Translations under genes and position numbers: made by a program
Shown: piece after piece, positions 35,320 to 44,333 of the stretch
Layout of the letters: each line of letters opens with the position of its first letter
Position numbering within the stretch: position 1 is the first letter of the stretch
The notes under the pieces: model-generated
What the model was told of the DNA's origin: nothing
Seen by the model: the letters and a program-made list of their open reading frames with translations, nothing else
The model's database searches: none
Source: Fischerella sp. PCC 9605
GTDB taxonomy: Bacteria; Cyanobacteriota; Cyanobacteriia; Cyanobacteriales; Nostocaceae
Direction: 5' to 3'
Assembly: GCF_000517105.1 (NCBI RefSeq)
Contig: NZ_KI912150.1
Location: forward strand, 126,096 to 190,095
Length of the DNA stretch: 64,000 nt

Positions 35320-35517
35320 ATGAAAGCAAATTGGTACGGTCAATCGCAGGCAAAGTATTTAGCGTTGAATGTGAATCTACGGGAGTTTTATCAACGCGTT
35401 AATTACATCTGCTACTTGCAAACTCATGGTAAGCTTTCGCCACAAGATGCTTACACCCAGCTTGAAGTAATCTGGAAACAGCTAAAACTTGCTAAAAAAG
35501 AATTCGACATCAGCTAA
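35320..35517 (+). CDS. Small conserved hypothetical protein (DUF7219-like)
   Basis: This 65-residue protein contains ALNVNLREFYQRVNYICYLQ and LSPQDAYTQLEVIWKQLKLA, a pattern I recognise in small cyanobacterial proteins grouped as DUF7219 (about 70 residues). No membrane segment or signal is present; it is helical and charged. It starts at ATG 35320 with ACAGGG upstream. The function is not known. Confidence 0.6.
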   Translation: MKANWYGQSQAKYLALNVNLREFYQRVNYICYLQTHGKLSPQDAYTQLEVIWKQLKLAKKEFDIS

Positions 35518-35934
35518 ATTTTTGACAGAAAGAAACTCCGATACAATACATAGCTTGATTTTTTTGACTAATCTAGTTTAACTGGCTTATCTGCCCTTGC
35601 AACTAGCTGTAAAAGCTGGCAAATTTAGCCATACTACCACTGAATCTATAGCTAATATGGTTCGCCGATTTTATTTTGAGTTAGAAAAAAGTCGAACGAT
35701 TTAATTAGGGTTTTCGATTTCGCAAAAAATGGGGTATTTCCACGGTAGTTATGCGATCGCCTTAAACAAGGACGCCAACAGTGAGTGATTGATTCGACGA
35801 GAATCCAATCAAATAGCCCAAACCCTTATAAAATATAGATTTTTCTGTTTTTTGGTGATTTCTCTAACTCCGAAAAAATTAGCGAACCGGGAGTCATAAC
35901 ACCTTTAATCAGTCGATTAACCAGGGGGTTAATT
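35518..35934. other. Intergenic region before aquaporin gene
   Basis: No gene recognised. Just before aqpZ lie the palindromic TAATC-AGTC-GATTA (about 35908-35921) and AACCAGGGGGTT, the latter with the Shine-Dalgarno purine run. They could form a small leader hairpin. Confidence 0.4.
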
Positions 35935-36720
35935 ATGGTATCACTTTTTACACGATGCATAGCAGAATTCGTTGGGACATTTGTGCTAGTTCTGGGTGGC
36001 TGTGGAAGTGCTGTTTTTGCAGCAGCATTTCCTGATGCGAAAGCCAATGAATTGGGAATAGGTTTTGTAGGTGTTTCTTTGGCATTTGGTCTAACAGTGC
36101 TGACTATGGCCTACGCAATTGGTCATATCTCAGGTTGTCATCTTAATCCGGCTGTATCATTTGGTCTTTGGTCAGGAAAGCGTTTTCGAGGCTCTGAACT
36201 GCTTCCATATATCGTTGCTCAAGTATTAGGAGCAATAGTAGCCGCAGGTCTAATTTATTTCATTGCCACTGGTAAACCAGGATTTACACTTTCTGGTTCC
36301 AATCCACTCGCGACAAATGGTTTTGGAGCACATTCTCCCGGAGGTTATTCGCTGCTTGCCTGTTTTATCACAGAGGTTATACTTACCTTCATTTTTTTAA
36401 TTGTGATCTTAGGTGCAACTGATGGCCGCGCTCCTAAAGGTTTTGCACCAATTGCTATTGGTTTAGCACTGACACTGATTCATTTGATCAGCATTCCAAT
36501 CACTAATACATCAGTGAATCCTGCTCGCAGTACTGGCCCTGCACTTTTTGCTGGTGCACAACTGTTTAGTCAATTATGGATGTTCTGGGTAGCTCCAATT
36601 TTAGGTGCAATACTGGCAGGTTTATTCTATTCAAGAGTATTAGGTGAATCTGGAGCCCCAATTGTGGGTGAGGCAGAACCTGACTTTCCACGGGATGTGG
36701 AGGGTTATTCGCGGCGATAG
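35935..36720 (+). CDS. aqpZ: Aquaporin Z (MIP family water channel)
   Basis: This is a 261-residue aquaporin with six hydrophobic segments and the two NPA boxes: HLNPAVSFG and [13 protein letters not shown]. The N-terminus [20 protein letters not shown] and the pattern SVNPARS with no glycerol-channel extension indicate the water-specific AqpZ group. The C-terminus is somewhat longer than usual ([20 protein letters not shown]). A GGGGG run lies just before the ATG. Expected role: water flux across the plasma membrane under osmotic change. Confidence 0.93.
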   Translation: MVSLFTRCIAEFVGTFVLVLGGCGSAVFAAAFPDAKANELGIGFVGVSLAFGLTVLTMAYAIGHISGCHLNPAVSFGLWSGKRFRGSELLPYIVAQVLGAIVAAGLIYFIATGKPGFTLSGSNPLATNGFGAHSPGGYSLLACFITEVILTFIFLIVILGATDGRAPKGFAPIAIGLALTLIHLISIPITNTSVNPARSTGPALFAGAQLFSQLWMFWVAPILGAILAGLFYSRVLGESGAPIVGEAEPDFPRDVEGYSRR

Positions 36721-36779
36721 TTCGCTCAATCTGGTGTAAGTGGTAATTGCACAAATGAAGCTAGTGGGGAGCATCAGCG

Positions 36780-36986
36780 ATGAATAAATCCATAGATGAG
36801 AAATATCTGGAATACCTCGATGAAATATTTGATCATTTAAATAATGGTCGCTGGAATGAACACACAGTTAAAGAGCAGATTTCTCTTTTGGTGGAAGCTG
36901 GGTATAAAAGATATTTCCAATGGAGAGATATGAGAGATTTGGTCTCAAAACTCGAAGATGTTACCGGATTAAAGTGTGAGATTTGA
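36780..36986 (+). CDS. Small hypothetical protein
   Basis: This 68-residue charged, helical protein (MNKSIDEKYLEYLDEIFDHL, ending SKLEDVTGLKCEI) lies 59 bases after the aquaporin gene on the same strand and could be co-transcribed. No domain is recognised and there is no membrane segment. Its composition and start (AGCATCAGCG before ATG) look plausible but not decisive. Confidence 0.5.
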   Translation: MNKSIDEKYLEYLDEIFDHLNNGRWNEHTVKEQISLLVEAGYKRYFQWRDMRDLVSKLEDVTGLKCEI

Positions 36987-37054
36987 ATACAGAGTTTCTC
37001 ATTTGAATCCAGTATGTTCGTACCAGAGATTGTGCTCATAGCTGATTGTTGAAA

Positions 37055-37462
37055 ATGAAGGCTTACTCATTAGATTTGCGGCAAAAAATTATTAACGTCT
37101 ACAACACAGAATCTATTTCACAACGTCAACTGGCCAAACGTTTCAATGTCAGCTTGAGTTTTATTCAAACGCTGCTCAAACGTTACCGCGAAGAAGGGAC
37201 AATTGCCAAAAAACCATATCGTGGAGGAAAACCAAGAGTGTTGAATGCAGCACAATTGGAACAATTACGGCAGTTAGTAGTAGAGAACAACAATGCCACT
37301 TTAGAAGAACTGTGCAAACTGTTATACCAGCAAACTCAGATACAAGTTAGTCGTTCCACAATTGGTCGTATTGTGCAACTAATGAAGTTGAAACGCACAA
37401 AAAAGTTTCACACCGTTGAACGAAGTAGTGAGCGAGTTCAAAAACTGAGACTGAAATATTGA
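37055..37462 (+). pseudogene. IS630-family transposase, N-terminal half only
   Basis: From ATG 37055 this is 135 residues (TTG 37046 adds three). It has two helix-turn-helix regions: MKAYSLDLRQKIINVY, ISQRQLAKRFNVSLSFIQTL and later TLEELCKLLYQQTQIQVSRS then TIGRIVQLMKLKRTKKF. This is the DNA-binding half of IS630/Tc1-mariner type transposases of cyanobacteria. The DDE catalytic part that should follow is absent: translation stops at a TGA after LKLRY-type text. No terminal repeats were seen. A relic; whether it could act with a catalytic half supplied elsewhere is not known. Confidence 0.8.
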
Positions 37463-37725
37463 CATAACATCATGTCCGTTTGAACACTTATCATATCTGT
37501 GAAGATCGATAATAGGTAATGGGTAATGGGAAAAACCAATTACTAATTACCAACAAAGCCAACCATCGTAATTCTCGTTACCAGGTTGGTTGCATAACTG
37601 TGCAAAATGTGACATGAAATTGGTGCGATCGCAAGCGCAAGACATATTTTGCAGTAGAGAAATTCTGGAAAATTGCCTAATATCCCGCCACTGTACCCAT
37701 CAGTGGCGGATTATGGTAGATTTAG

Positions 37726-37935
37726 TTAACTTTTTGTGTAATTTTTCCAAACCTGGACGATCACTTGAGCGTCTTTCCCAAAGAAAGCTTCTCTATCGCC
37801 ATTGCTCCAAGTAACCACACAAGCGATTTCCTCGTTGCACATATTGAGATGAACTTTCCGAAACCGAATTTGGCGAGCGCAAGCTAAATTGATCCAGCCT
37901 CTTGTAGGTGTTTGACAAAGGATGAATTGTGTCAT
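37726..37935 (-). CDS. Small conserved hypothetical protein
   Basis: This 69-residue protein (MTQFILCQTPTRGWINLACA, ending VQVWKNYTKS) has beta-rich text (FRKVHLNMCNEEIACVVTWS) and resembles small cyanobacterial proteins of unknown function. The plus-strand overlap is not credible in comparison. A 9-bp hairpin lies 46-80 bases upstream. Nothing about its role can be inferred. Confidence 0.6.
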   Translation of the reverse strand: MTQFILCQTPTRGWINLACARQIRFRKVHLNMCNEEIACVVTWSNGDREAFFGKDAQVIVQVWKNYTKS

Positions 37936-37980
37936 GATTAATTAGACCTTGTATAAGTTAGATCTTGTATGGAGGTTAAG

Positions 37981-38015
37981 AGAGGCGTTGTCTACTTGGC
38001 GGTGGGAACGCCTCT
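37981..38015. repeat. Hairpin upstream of the small hypothetical gene
   Basis: AGAGGCGTT (37981-37989) pairs with AACGCCTCT (38007-38015) over a 17-base loop. In the minus orientation it is in the leader of the gene at 37935; in the plus direction it is followed by CTTTGTT, a weak terminator tail. ATATGATT-A-AATCATAT at 38032-38048 is a second palindrome. Confidence 0.55.
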
Positions 38016-38108
38016 CTTTGTTGTCATTATAATATGATTAAATCATATCTTAAATATAAAAAATCATATTTATGATAAAATTAGTGTATCTAAAACAATA
38101 CTGGATAT

Positions 38109-38246
38109 GTTAGTTAGTAGTTAGTAGTTAGTGGTTAGTAGTTAGTAGTTAGTGGTTAGTAGTTAGTAGTTAGTGGTTAGTAGTTAGTAGTTAGTGGTTT
38201 ACTACTCTCTCCACTCTCCCACTCCCAGACGCGCCATGGCGCGTCT
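38109..38246. repeat. STRR heptanucleotide array plus palindrome
   Basis: TTAGTAG and TTAGTGG heptamers run in tandem from 38109 to about 38199, arranged in 21-base groups. After about 28 bases of unrelated sequence comes the 20-bp palindrome AGACGCGCCATGGCGCGTCT (38227-38246), a relative of those at 19447, 19517 and 50907. Confidence 0.85.
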
Positions 38247-38288
38247 CTACATCTCTCCCACTCCCCCATCCCCTCATCTCCAAAAAAA

Positions 38289-39140
38289 ATGACTCAAGAC
38301 ATGCAACGCGAATTTGCCAATCGCGATGAATTGGTAGCTTACCTGCGCGAACAATTTCCCGAAGTCGCAAAACGCGACGATCGCATTAGTCCAACTGTGG
38401 GCGGACGCCAAGCGGCTCAAAAAGTACTGCAAAAAGTAGACCCAGTCCGCTATGCGAAAACACGTAACTTTTTCACAGGTGCGGTAACAAAGCTTTCTCC
38501 TTACATTCGCTACGGCGTTCTCAGTTTGCGCGAAATCAGAGATTATGTTCTTGACCGCGTCCAAAATCAAGACGATGCTACTAAACTAATTAACGAGTTA
38601 GGTTGGCGTGACTACTGGCAGCGGCTGTATCTCAAGTTGGGAAATAACATCTGGCAAGACCAAGAAGAATACAAAACAGGTTATACTCCCAGCGAATACG
38701 CACCAGAATTACCAGACGAAATCAAGCAAGGTACAACAGGCAGAGTTTGCATCGACAGTTTCAGTCAACAACTACGAGAAACAGGCTATCTTCACAACCA
38801 CGCGCGGATGTGGATGGCAGCTTATATCATCCATTGGCGGCGCATTCGCTGGCAAGCTGGAGCCAAGTGGTTTCTCGAACATCTTTTGGATGGCGACCCA
38901 GCTAGTAATAATATGTCATGGCAATGGGTAGCTAGTACCTTTAGCCATAAACCGTATTATTTCAACCGCGAGAACTTGGAACGCTACACCGAAGGCGTTT
39001 ACTGTCGCCAATGTCCTCTCTATGGTGATTGTGACTTTGAAGGCAGCTATGAACAATTAGAACAGCGACTTTTTCCGAAAGGAGAATTTACCAAAAAACC
39101 CAATAGCCAAAGTTGGCAGAAGGGCAACAAACGGCGGTAG
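38289..39140 (+). CDS. Photolyase/cryptochrome-type FAD-binding domain protein (no antenna domain)
   Basis: This 283-residue protein consists only of the helical FAD-binding half of the photolyase family. Conserved blocks: LSPYIRYGVLSLREIRDYVL, NELGWRDYWQRLYLK, ETGYLHNHARMWMAAYIIHW and DGDPASNNMSWQWVASTFS. The N-terminal Rossmann antenna domain is absent. The C-terminal YCRQCPLYGDCDF holds three cysteines (CxxCx5C). Similar stand-alone FAD proteins are found in other cyanobacteria; DNA-repair or light-sensing activity is unproven. ATG 38301 is an alternative start. The spacer before it is entirely repeats. Confidence 0.88.
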   Translation: MTQDMQREFANRDELVAYLREQFPEVAKRDDRISPTVGGRQAAQKVLQKVDPVRYAKTRNFFTGAVTKLSPYIRYGVLSLREIRDYVLDRVQNQDDATKLINELGWRDYWQRLYLKLGNNIWQDQEEYKTGYTPSEYAPELPDEIKQGTTGRVCIDSFSQQLRETGYLHNHARMWMAAYIIHWRRIRWQAGAKWFLEHLLDGDPASNNMSWQWVASTFSHKPYYFNRENLERYTEGVYCRQCPLYGDCDFEGSYEQLEQRLFPKGEFTKKPNSQSWQKGNKRR

Positions 39141-40010
39141 AAATATTATTTAAGGCGATCGCTTTCTACTCACAAAAGCCAAACAGCGATCGCACACCCG
39201 CAGCCCAAACTAATACAGGCGATCGCTTATTTGATAGGTGTATAGCGGTTTGCAGACGAATGAGGTACAAATTTAAATCAGTCAAACTCTTGTGGGGTGG
39301 GCGTCCTCGCCCGCCCGCGTGTATCTGGCTATAAATGCGATCGCTCCAGTGATGTAGCCCCCAATCGCTCACTACAAACCTCTCATAATTAATGCGATGA
39401 ACCACTACAGTGCTAAAGGGCAAATGCATTGCGGCCGATCGCAACTCCACTAGTTAGCAGACATCATTACCAGAGTCAACCAAAGCAGCAATAGCCGCTG
39501 CAACCAAGGCACTAACTGAGGAAGCTGCTATAGAAATGTCTTAGGGGAGAGCGATCGCCACCCTAAAAAAGACTCTAATTGCATCCCTACGAGAACACTG
39601 CACCATCAACGTTACAGCTGAGGAAAATTCAATATATTTAGCATACAAGCGTACACTTCTTCTCAAATGGCACGTTCTCCCCTCAATTGATAATTCTCTC
39701 AAAACTGGTTTGATGCCGGAGATCTTGCGGGAGTGTTTGCCGATATGCAAGTCAGAGTAAAAGATAAAAAGTTCTTAATCTTCCGTTAATATCGCGATGA
39801 GATACTAGACTCACATGTATCCGCTAGGTTCGTAATTACTAAGCGATCGCAAACAATGAGGGAATAGGGCGATCGCTTCTTATTGCTCGTTAAATGCCTC
39901 TAGCTTGGCTCGGACAGTAATTACTATTTCCATGACTTTTGTCAATCAGTTAAAATACTCAAAATATTCTGAATAATATCGTGCGAGAGCGCAGAGGGCG
40001 ATCGCAAAGT
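39141..40010. other. HIP1- and repeat-rich intergenic region
   Basis: 870 bases without a supported gene. It holds several HIP1 sites, a GTGGGCGTCCTCGCCCGCCC hairpin near 39298-39317 and the left 45-bp inverted repeat at 39363-39407 (partner at 41824-41868). A plus-strand stretch at about 39544-39757 is open for about 70 codons, without a start or family match, and could be decayed coding sequence. Confidence 0.45.
39363..39407 (+). repeat. Left copy of a 45-bp perfect inverted repeat
   Basis: The 45 bases starting AATCGCTCACTACAAACCTC and ending GATGAACCACTA are exactly reverse-complemented at 41824-41868. The pair encloses the MscS gene. Confidence 0.9.
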
Positions 40011-41789
40011 ATGTGCAAACGTCAATGGTGGAATAGAACAAATTTGCTACGCCGATTCGTTGTGTACAGCATCGCAACTCTAATATTGCTAATAGGTAGC
40101 GAGATATTTATCCCTACTGTCCTGGGACAGTTGCCATCCTTGCCTGCTTCAACCGGGACGCAACCACTTCCTTTTGGGGTAGAACGGCGAGGCACATTGG
40201 AAGCCACTGGGGTGCGCCTGGACGGGAAAGAACTATTTAAGATAGCGTCTCCTGCAGTTTTTGATCGCAGCGAACCCAGTAGCCAGATCCCAGTCGAAGT
40301 ACGCGCCAGACAGGTGGAAGCCAATCTTGAACAACTGATTGTAGACAGTGGGTTGTCGGAGGAGGCGATGCTTGATCCAAAAACGATGCAGGTTTTGATC
40401 GAGACGCTGAATAGGCAGCCGGTTCTATTTGTCACTGATGCAAACCTGGCGGAACCAAAGGTATTGCTGACGGTGACAGACGCAGATGCCCAATATTATT
40501 CAATCAGCAAGGAAAAGTTGGCAAACCGATGGCAGAGGATTGTGGAGAGTGAACTGCGGCAAGCACTAGAACTGCGGCAACCGGAAGCATTGAAGTTGCA
40601 AATCTCTGAAGTGGTCAGGATTTTGATTGCAACAGTGCTGTTAACGGTGTTATTAATTGGAGCCTGGGTATTTTGGGGATGGCGCAGACAGCAGCTTGAG
40701 GAACAACAGGCAGCAGAGATGCTCTCCGCTCAAACCGAGGTTGTACCTGGGGTTGAGGCAACTGACACAGAGCCTCGTCTGGGACTGTTTCAGGGGTTAC
40801 ATCACTATTTGGGGTTACAGCGACGACTTCAGATTGTCAAGTTTTTGCGATGGTTAATGTTTTGGGCGATCGCCTTTGTCTGGGTAATTGGGATCGCCTA
40901 TAGTCTCAAAGCCTTTCCCCAAACACGCCAGCTTGCTAACAGAGCGATCGCAATCCCGATTGTGATTCTGATTGCCTGGTTCTTAACCGGGTTAATTAAC
41001 CGCCTAATTGATCTTAGCATCGATCGCTTCATCCAGAATTGGGAGCAAGACCAATCCTTAAGCGAAGCGAATCTCCAACGGATTGCCACGATCGTCAACG
41101 CTCTCAAAAGGCTAAAAATGTTTCTGATTTATGCCGCGAGTATCCTCTGGGTACTCCAGTGGCTTGAATTAGCGCCAGGATCGATCCTGGCGTTGGGTGC
41201 ATTGGTAACACTGGCGGTTTCGTTTACCGCACAAAGCCTAGTCAAAGATCTGGTCAATGGGTTCCTAATTTTACTAGAAGACCAGTTTCGGATTGGAGAT
41301 TACGTCAAGATTAACACCACTTCTGGATTTGTGGAAAACCTGAATTTGCGTATCACTCAGATCCGTAATGACGATGGTAATTTGATTACCCTGCCCAACA
41401 ATTTAATTACCCAAGTGGAAAATATGTCACGGAGTTGGGCACGGGCAGATTTTCGCATTGAAGTCGCTTACAATACCGATGTTGACCGTGCCCTCGCCGT
41501 TGTTCGAGAAACCGTCGATCGCATGGCACAAGATCCACAGTGGCAATCATGGATTCTGGATACCCGAGAACTGTTTGGAGTTGAGCAGGTTTCCCATACC
41601 GGAATCACGATCCGGATCTGGATTAAAACAGCTCCGCTCAAACAGTGGATGACAGCACGGGAATTGCGTCGTCGTCTCAAAATTGCCTTCGATCGCAACA
41701 ACATTGAGATTGGCATACCCCAGGTAGTTTCGCTGGAAAAAGTTTATGGTATACCCAACGACATTGAAAACTCAAAAGAGATTGAGTAG
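40011..41789 (+). CDS. MscS-family mechanosensitive channel
   Basis: This is 592 residues from ATG 40011 (GTG 39981 adds ten, disrupting the signal peptide). Residues 15-37 form a signal sequence (RRFVVYSIATLILLIGSEIF), followed by a large periplasmic domain (about 40-195), four or more transmembrane helices and the MscS core: ALGALVTLAVSFTAQSLVKD then FLILLEDQFRIGDYVKINTT. The beta domain includes ITLPNNLITQVENMSRSW. It should release solutes on hypo-osmotic shock. The aquaporin gene is 4 kb upstream. It is enclosed by a 45-bp inverted repeat. Confidence 0.92.
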   Translation: MCKRQWWNRTNLLRRFVVYSIATLILLIGSEIFIPTVLGQLPSLPASTGTQPLPFGVERRGTLEATGVRLDGKELFKIASPAVFDRSEPSSQIPVEVRARQVEANLEQLIVDSGLSEEAMLDPKTMQVLIETLNRQPVLFVTDANLAEPKVLLTVTDADAQYYSISKEKLANRWQRIVESELRQALELRQPEALKLQISEVVRILIATVLLTVLLIGAWVFWGWRRQQLEEQQAAEMLSAQTEVVPGVEATDTEPRLGLFQGLHHYLGLQRRLQIVKFLRWLMFWAIAFVWVIGIAYSLKAFPQTRQLANRAIAIPIVILIAWFLTGLINRLIDLSIDRFIQNWEQDQSLSEANLQRIATIVNALKRLKMFLIYAASILWVLQWLELAPGSILALGALVTLAVSFTAQSLVKDLVNGFLILLEDQFRIGDYVKINTTSGFVENLNLRITQIRNDDGNLITLPNNLITQVENMSRSWARADFRIEVAYNTDVDRALAVVRETVDRMAQDPQWQSWILDTRELFGVEQVSHTGITIRIWIKTAPLKQWMTARELRRRLKIAFDRNNIEIGIPQVVSLEKVYGIPNDIENSKEIE

Positions 41790-41823
41790 TGTTCCAGGCT
41801 AATTTAAAAAACGAGCAAGCTTC

Positions 41824-41868
41824 TAGTGGTTCATCGCATTAATTATGAGAGGTTTGTAGTGAGCGATT
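41824..41868 (-). repeat. Right copy of a 45-bp perfect inverted repeat
   Basis: Exact reverse complement of 39363-39407, starting TAGTGGTTCATCGCATTAAT. It is followed by ATCGCTCAATTTCAAGGGCT and a GGGCTAAAGCCC palindrome typical of dispersed cyanobacterial repeats. Confidence 0.9.
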
Positions 41869-41947
41869 TATCGCTCAATTTCAAGGGCTAAAGCCCTAAC
41901 TACGAACTTTCACAACTTATCAAAATTAATGGGACAGACTACTAGAA

Positions 41948-42892
41948 TTATTGCTCCAGGCTATGGGAGTGGTTCACAGTTCTGCAACGACGGCTACCGA
42001 AAAGATGAGTATAAACGTAGGAAAACTCGCAGCCAACAAAGAAGATTTCGCACGTTAGATAAATCCACAGCAACAGAATCATGACACTTCCAATCACGCC
42101 ATAGGAGAGGAAATGGCTACCGATCGTAATGATGCTATTGCTAACTAATTGTTGCAATCCCATCAGCAACAAAGCAGTTAGTAGAGCACCCAACCAGACA
42201 TCACGCCAACCGACATAAACGGACGGCAAAATCTTGAACAAAATGCAGACAGCCAGAGCCAGAATCAAAAAAGATGAACCGACCTGAAGCCCTTTGCTTA
42301 ATAGTAGTTCGTCAACCTGGATGAAGGAGAAGGTTTCTCGAAAGGTTGCGACCAAATTTAGAATAGTCTTGATGGCAATATTTGAGATTAATGAAGTCAG
42401 TAGCAATAAGGCAGTCCCAAGCACTAACAGAAAAGCCAAAAGTTGGTTCAAAACAAAGGAAAGCACCGTCCTACGAATTGATTCTGATTCAGATCCTGGA
42501 GTATTCGATCGCCAAATTTTATTGACTGCACTCCTCAGAACGGCGAAGACTGTACTACCTGAAGATAAGAGCAAGCCAAATCCAATGATTCCGGCTCCGG
42601 TACTATTTTGGTTGAGGGTAGTGACAGTTGCTTTGACCAGATCGTGAACTTCTGGAGGCAGATACCTTTGTACTACTTCTTTGATGTATTGAAACGCTTC
42701 AGTATTGGGTTCAATCAGCGAACCGATAACGCTCAGGATGACTAATAGAATCGGAAACAATGAGAACAAAGCGTAGTACGACAAAGCCGCTGCCATACCG
42801 GAGCAATTATCTTGATTCCACTTCAGCCCTGTCTGGATGAGGAGTTGAGCCGGTTTTGAGGGCAGGATGGTAGACCGAATATATCGAATCAT
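41948..42892 (-). CDS. YihY/virulence factor BrkB family membrane protein
   Basis: This is a 314-residue integral membrane protein with about six helices. Family text: MAAALSYYALFSLFPILLVI, IIGFGLLLSSGSTVFAVLRSA, ILPSVYVGWRDVWLGALLTA and GVIGSVMILLLWIYLTCEIF. YihY/BrkB proteins are not related to ribonuclease BN despite old names. The exact role is unresolved; envelope-related functions are suspected. No operon partner is evident: the neighbours are the MscS gene, convergent, and a divergent hypothetical gene. Confidence 0.88.
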   Translation of the reverse strand: MIRYIRSTILPSKPAQLLIQTGLKWNQDNCSGMAAALSYYALFSLFPILLVILSVIGSLIEPNTEAFQYIKEVVQRYLPPEVHDLVKATVTTLNQNSTGAGIIGFGLLLSSGSTVFAVLRSAVNKIWRSNTPGSESESIRRTVLSFVLNQLLAFLLVLGTALLLLTSLISNIAIKTILNLVATFRETFSFIQVDELLLSKGLQVGSSFLILALAVCILFKILPSVYVGWRDVWLGALLTALLLMGLQQLVSNSIITIGSHFLSYGVIGSVMILLLWIYLTCEIFFVGCEFSYVYTHLFGSRRCRTVNHSHSLEQ

Positions 42893-43132
42893 AAGGACTG
42901 ATATTTGGTTCAGACTCTCAAGAGGTGGCTGCCAATGTGACCAACCTGCTTGCCACTATAACAGGCAACTATAACAAAACATCGCTCCCCGACTTAGGCA
43001 AGTTGGTCTGACCAAAAGCTGAAAAAGCTTTTAGCGATCGCCCTAGGCAATATGAGCTAGCTCAGAGAAGTTATTAGAAATTTTTGTCAAATTAAAAGTA
43101 TTGCAGCTTATGAAAATAACGATCTGACTATA

Positions 43133-43612
43133 ATGATAACTCAGAAACACGCAACCGCATCCAAAGTAGAAAACCTTGCCAGACTTTATCTGGAAAGTAA
43201 ACCTGCCAGGATTTCTGACGAAGCGATCGCAGATTTGTGTGATTGGCTCATGAGTGAGTTTCAGCAACTGCCTTTAAATCTCCAGTTCTCAGATTACCAA
43301 CGCTACAGCAATGCTGAAGAGATGTTTGCTGATATTGAGCAAAACCAGCTTTGGGTATCTGCTGACACTTACGATACGAGTATTTTTCCCAATCCTATCT
43401 ATGGATTTTTCTTTCAGGCTGTGCATGACTACGATCACTACTTGACCAAGAGCGACTTCAGCTTGGAAGGGGAAATTGCAGCATACAAAGCTACAGCAAA
43501 ACGTGCGCCAAGCCTAGAAATTCAGAAAATTCTCTATTCTGAAATTGTGCTGCGGTCTGCTGCTTACCTTCACTTAGGACATCCACCAACTCCTATGGTT
43601 GTATTCCCGTAG
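43133..43612 (+). CDS. Hypothetical protein with HxxxH-type motif
   Basis: This is a 159-residue soluble protein. Its best feature is FFFQAVHDYDHYLTKSDFSL then GEIAAYKATA, with two histidines (VHDYDH) and a following acidic GE, as in phage and bacterial proteins carrying the pattern VHD..GH...F...GE; metal binding is a reasonable guess. The N-terminus (KVENLARLYLESKPARISDE) is helical and resembles no known domain. The start is ATG 43133. Function unknown. Confidence 0.65.
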   Translation: MITQKHATASKVENLARLYLESKPARISDEAIADLCDWLMSEFQQLPLNLQFSDYQRYSNAEEMFADIEQNQLWVSADTYDTSIFPNPIYGFFFQAVHDYDHYLTKSDFSLEGEIAAYKATAKRAPSLEIQKILYSEIVLRSAAYLHLGHPPTPMVVFP

Positions 43613-43634
43613 TGATTGAGGAGATAGAGAATTT

Positions 43635-43771
43635 ATGCACCAATGTCCTTGTTGTTAGTATCGATTGTTACGGCATATTCAACACCAACAGATTTGCTGG
43701 TTTTCCATTACTGGACAAACATGCCTGTTCAATCCGAAGTCCAGTTTGACTACGTATTAACAAAGGAGTAA
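43635..43771 (+). pseudogene. Decayed small Cys-rich (CPCC) protein gene
   Basis: The frame from ATG 43635 reads MHQCPCC, then TAG (43656-43658), then YRLLRHIQHQQICWF, after which a frameshift would continue as HYWTNMPVQSE up to about 43771. The reconstructed CPCC...LLRHI.H..ICWF..Y.TNMP pattern resembles small cyanobacterial zinc-ribbon-like proteins. Two lesions in 45 codons make it a pseudogene. Its end overlaps the ribosome binding site (AAAGGAG) of the cupin gene. Confidence 0.45.
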
Positions 43772-43778
43772 TAACACT

Positions 43779-44126
43779 ATGACTACAACAGTGATATCTT
43801 TAAGCACCCCTGCAATTCAGCTAGCAGATATTATCGACTATTCCCAGGGTCGAGTCCAACGCCAGACCTTGCTAGAAGATACAAACTGTCGATACATTCT
43901 GTTATCCCTGCCAGCAGGAGCGCAGCTTGCAGAACATAGCGCTCCCCGAAATGCCACGGTCAATGTGATTGAAGGACAGGGTGTGTTGATTTTGGAAGGC
44001 AAGGAAATTCGGCTAAAACCTGGAGTATTTGTGTTCATGCCTGCCACTGCACGCCATGCGCTCAACGCAGAGACGAATCTCACGGTTTTGTTAACGCTCT
44101 CTGAACGAGCAGCTGATTCCAATTGA
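43779..44126 (+). CDS. Cupin-domain protein
   Basis: This is a 115-residue cupin. ILLSLPAGAQLAEHSAPRNA carries a G(X)5HXH-like motif (with one His replaced), followed by VNVIEGQGVLILEGKEIRLK and the second motif PGVFVFMPATARHALNAETN. It may bind a metal or a small ligand. AAAGGAG lies ten bases before the ATG. The preceding small gene is a pseudogene. Substrate not predictable. Confidence 0.8.
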   Translation: MTTTVISLSTPAIQLADIIDYSQGRVQRQTLLEDTNCRYILLSLPAGAQLAEHSAPRNATVNVIEGQGVLILEGKEIRLKPGVFVFMPATARHALNAETNLTVLLTLSERAADSN

Positions 44127-44333
44127 TTTTGATCGACAGATTCATCTCATGGTTAATCTGTATGCAGCCACAACACCGAATCGACACAAAGCATTCATCA
44201 TTCTAGACCCCCATGGGCTTTTCGCCCACAACGAGGGAATGAAAATCTCTTCCCCGATCCCCAATCCCCAATCCCCAATCCCTATTTTCAAGGCAGAGGA
44301 AGTAGGGTTTCCCTACAGGGCGATCAATTACAG

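Noticed and set aside
37590-37814. 74-codon plus-strand frame overlapping the small gene at 37726
   Set aside because: Its end overlaps a better minus-strand candidate and the start has no ribosome binding site; composition is not protein-like.
38109-38199. Heptanucleotide array as a possible CRISPR
   Set aside because: There are no unique spacers: the unit is a 7-base tandem repeat of the STRR type.
39541-39757. Open stretches on both strands in the 39-kb spacer (69 codons minus, about 70 plus)
   Set aside because: No credible start, no family resemblance and surrounded by repeats. At most decayed coding sequence, kept only as a note in the spacer entry.
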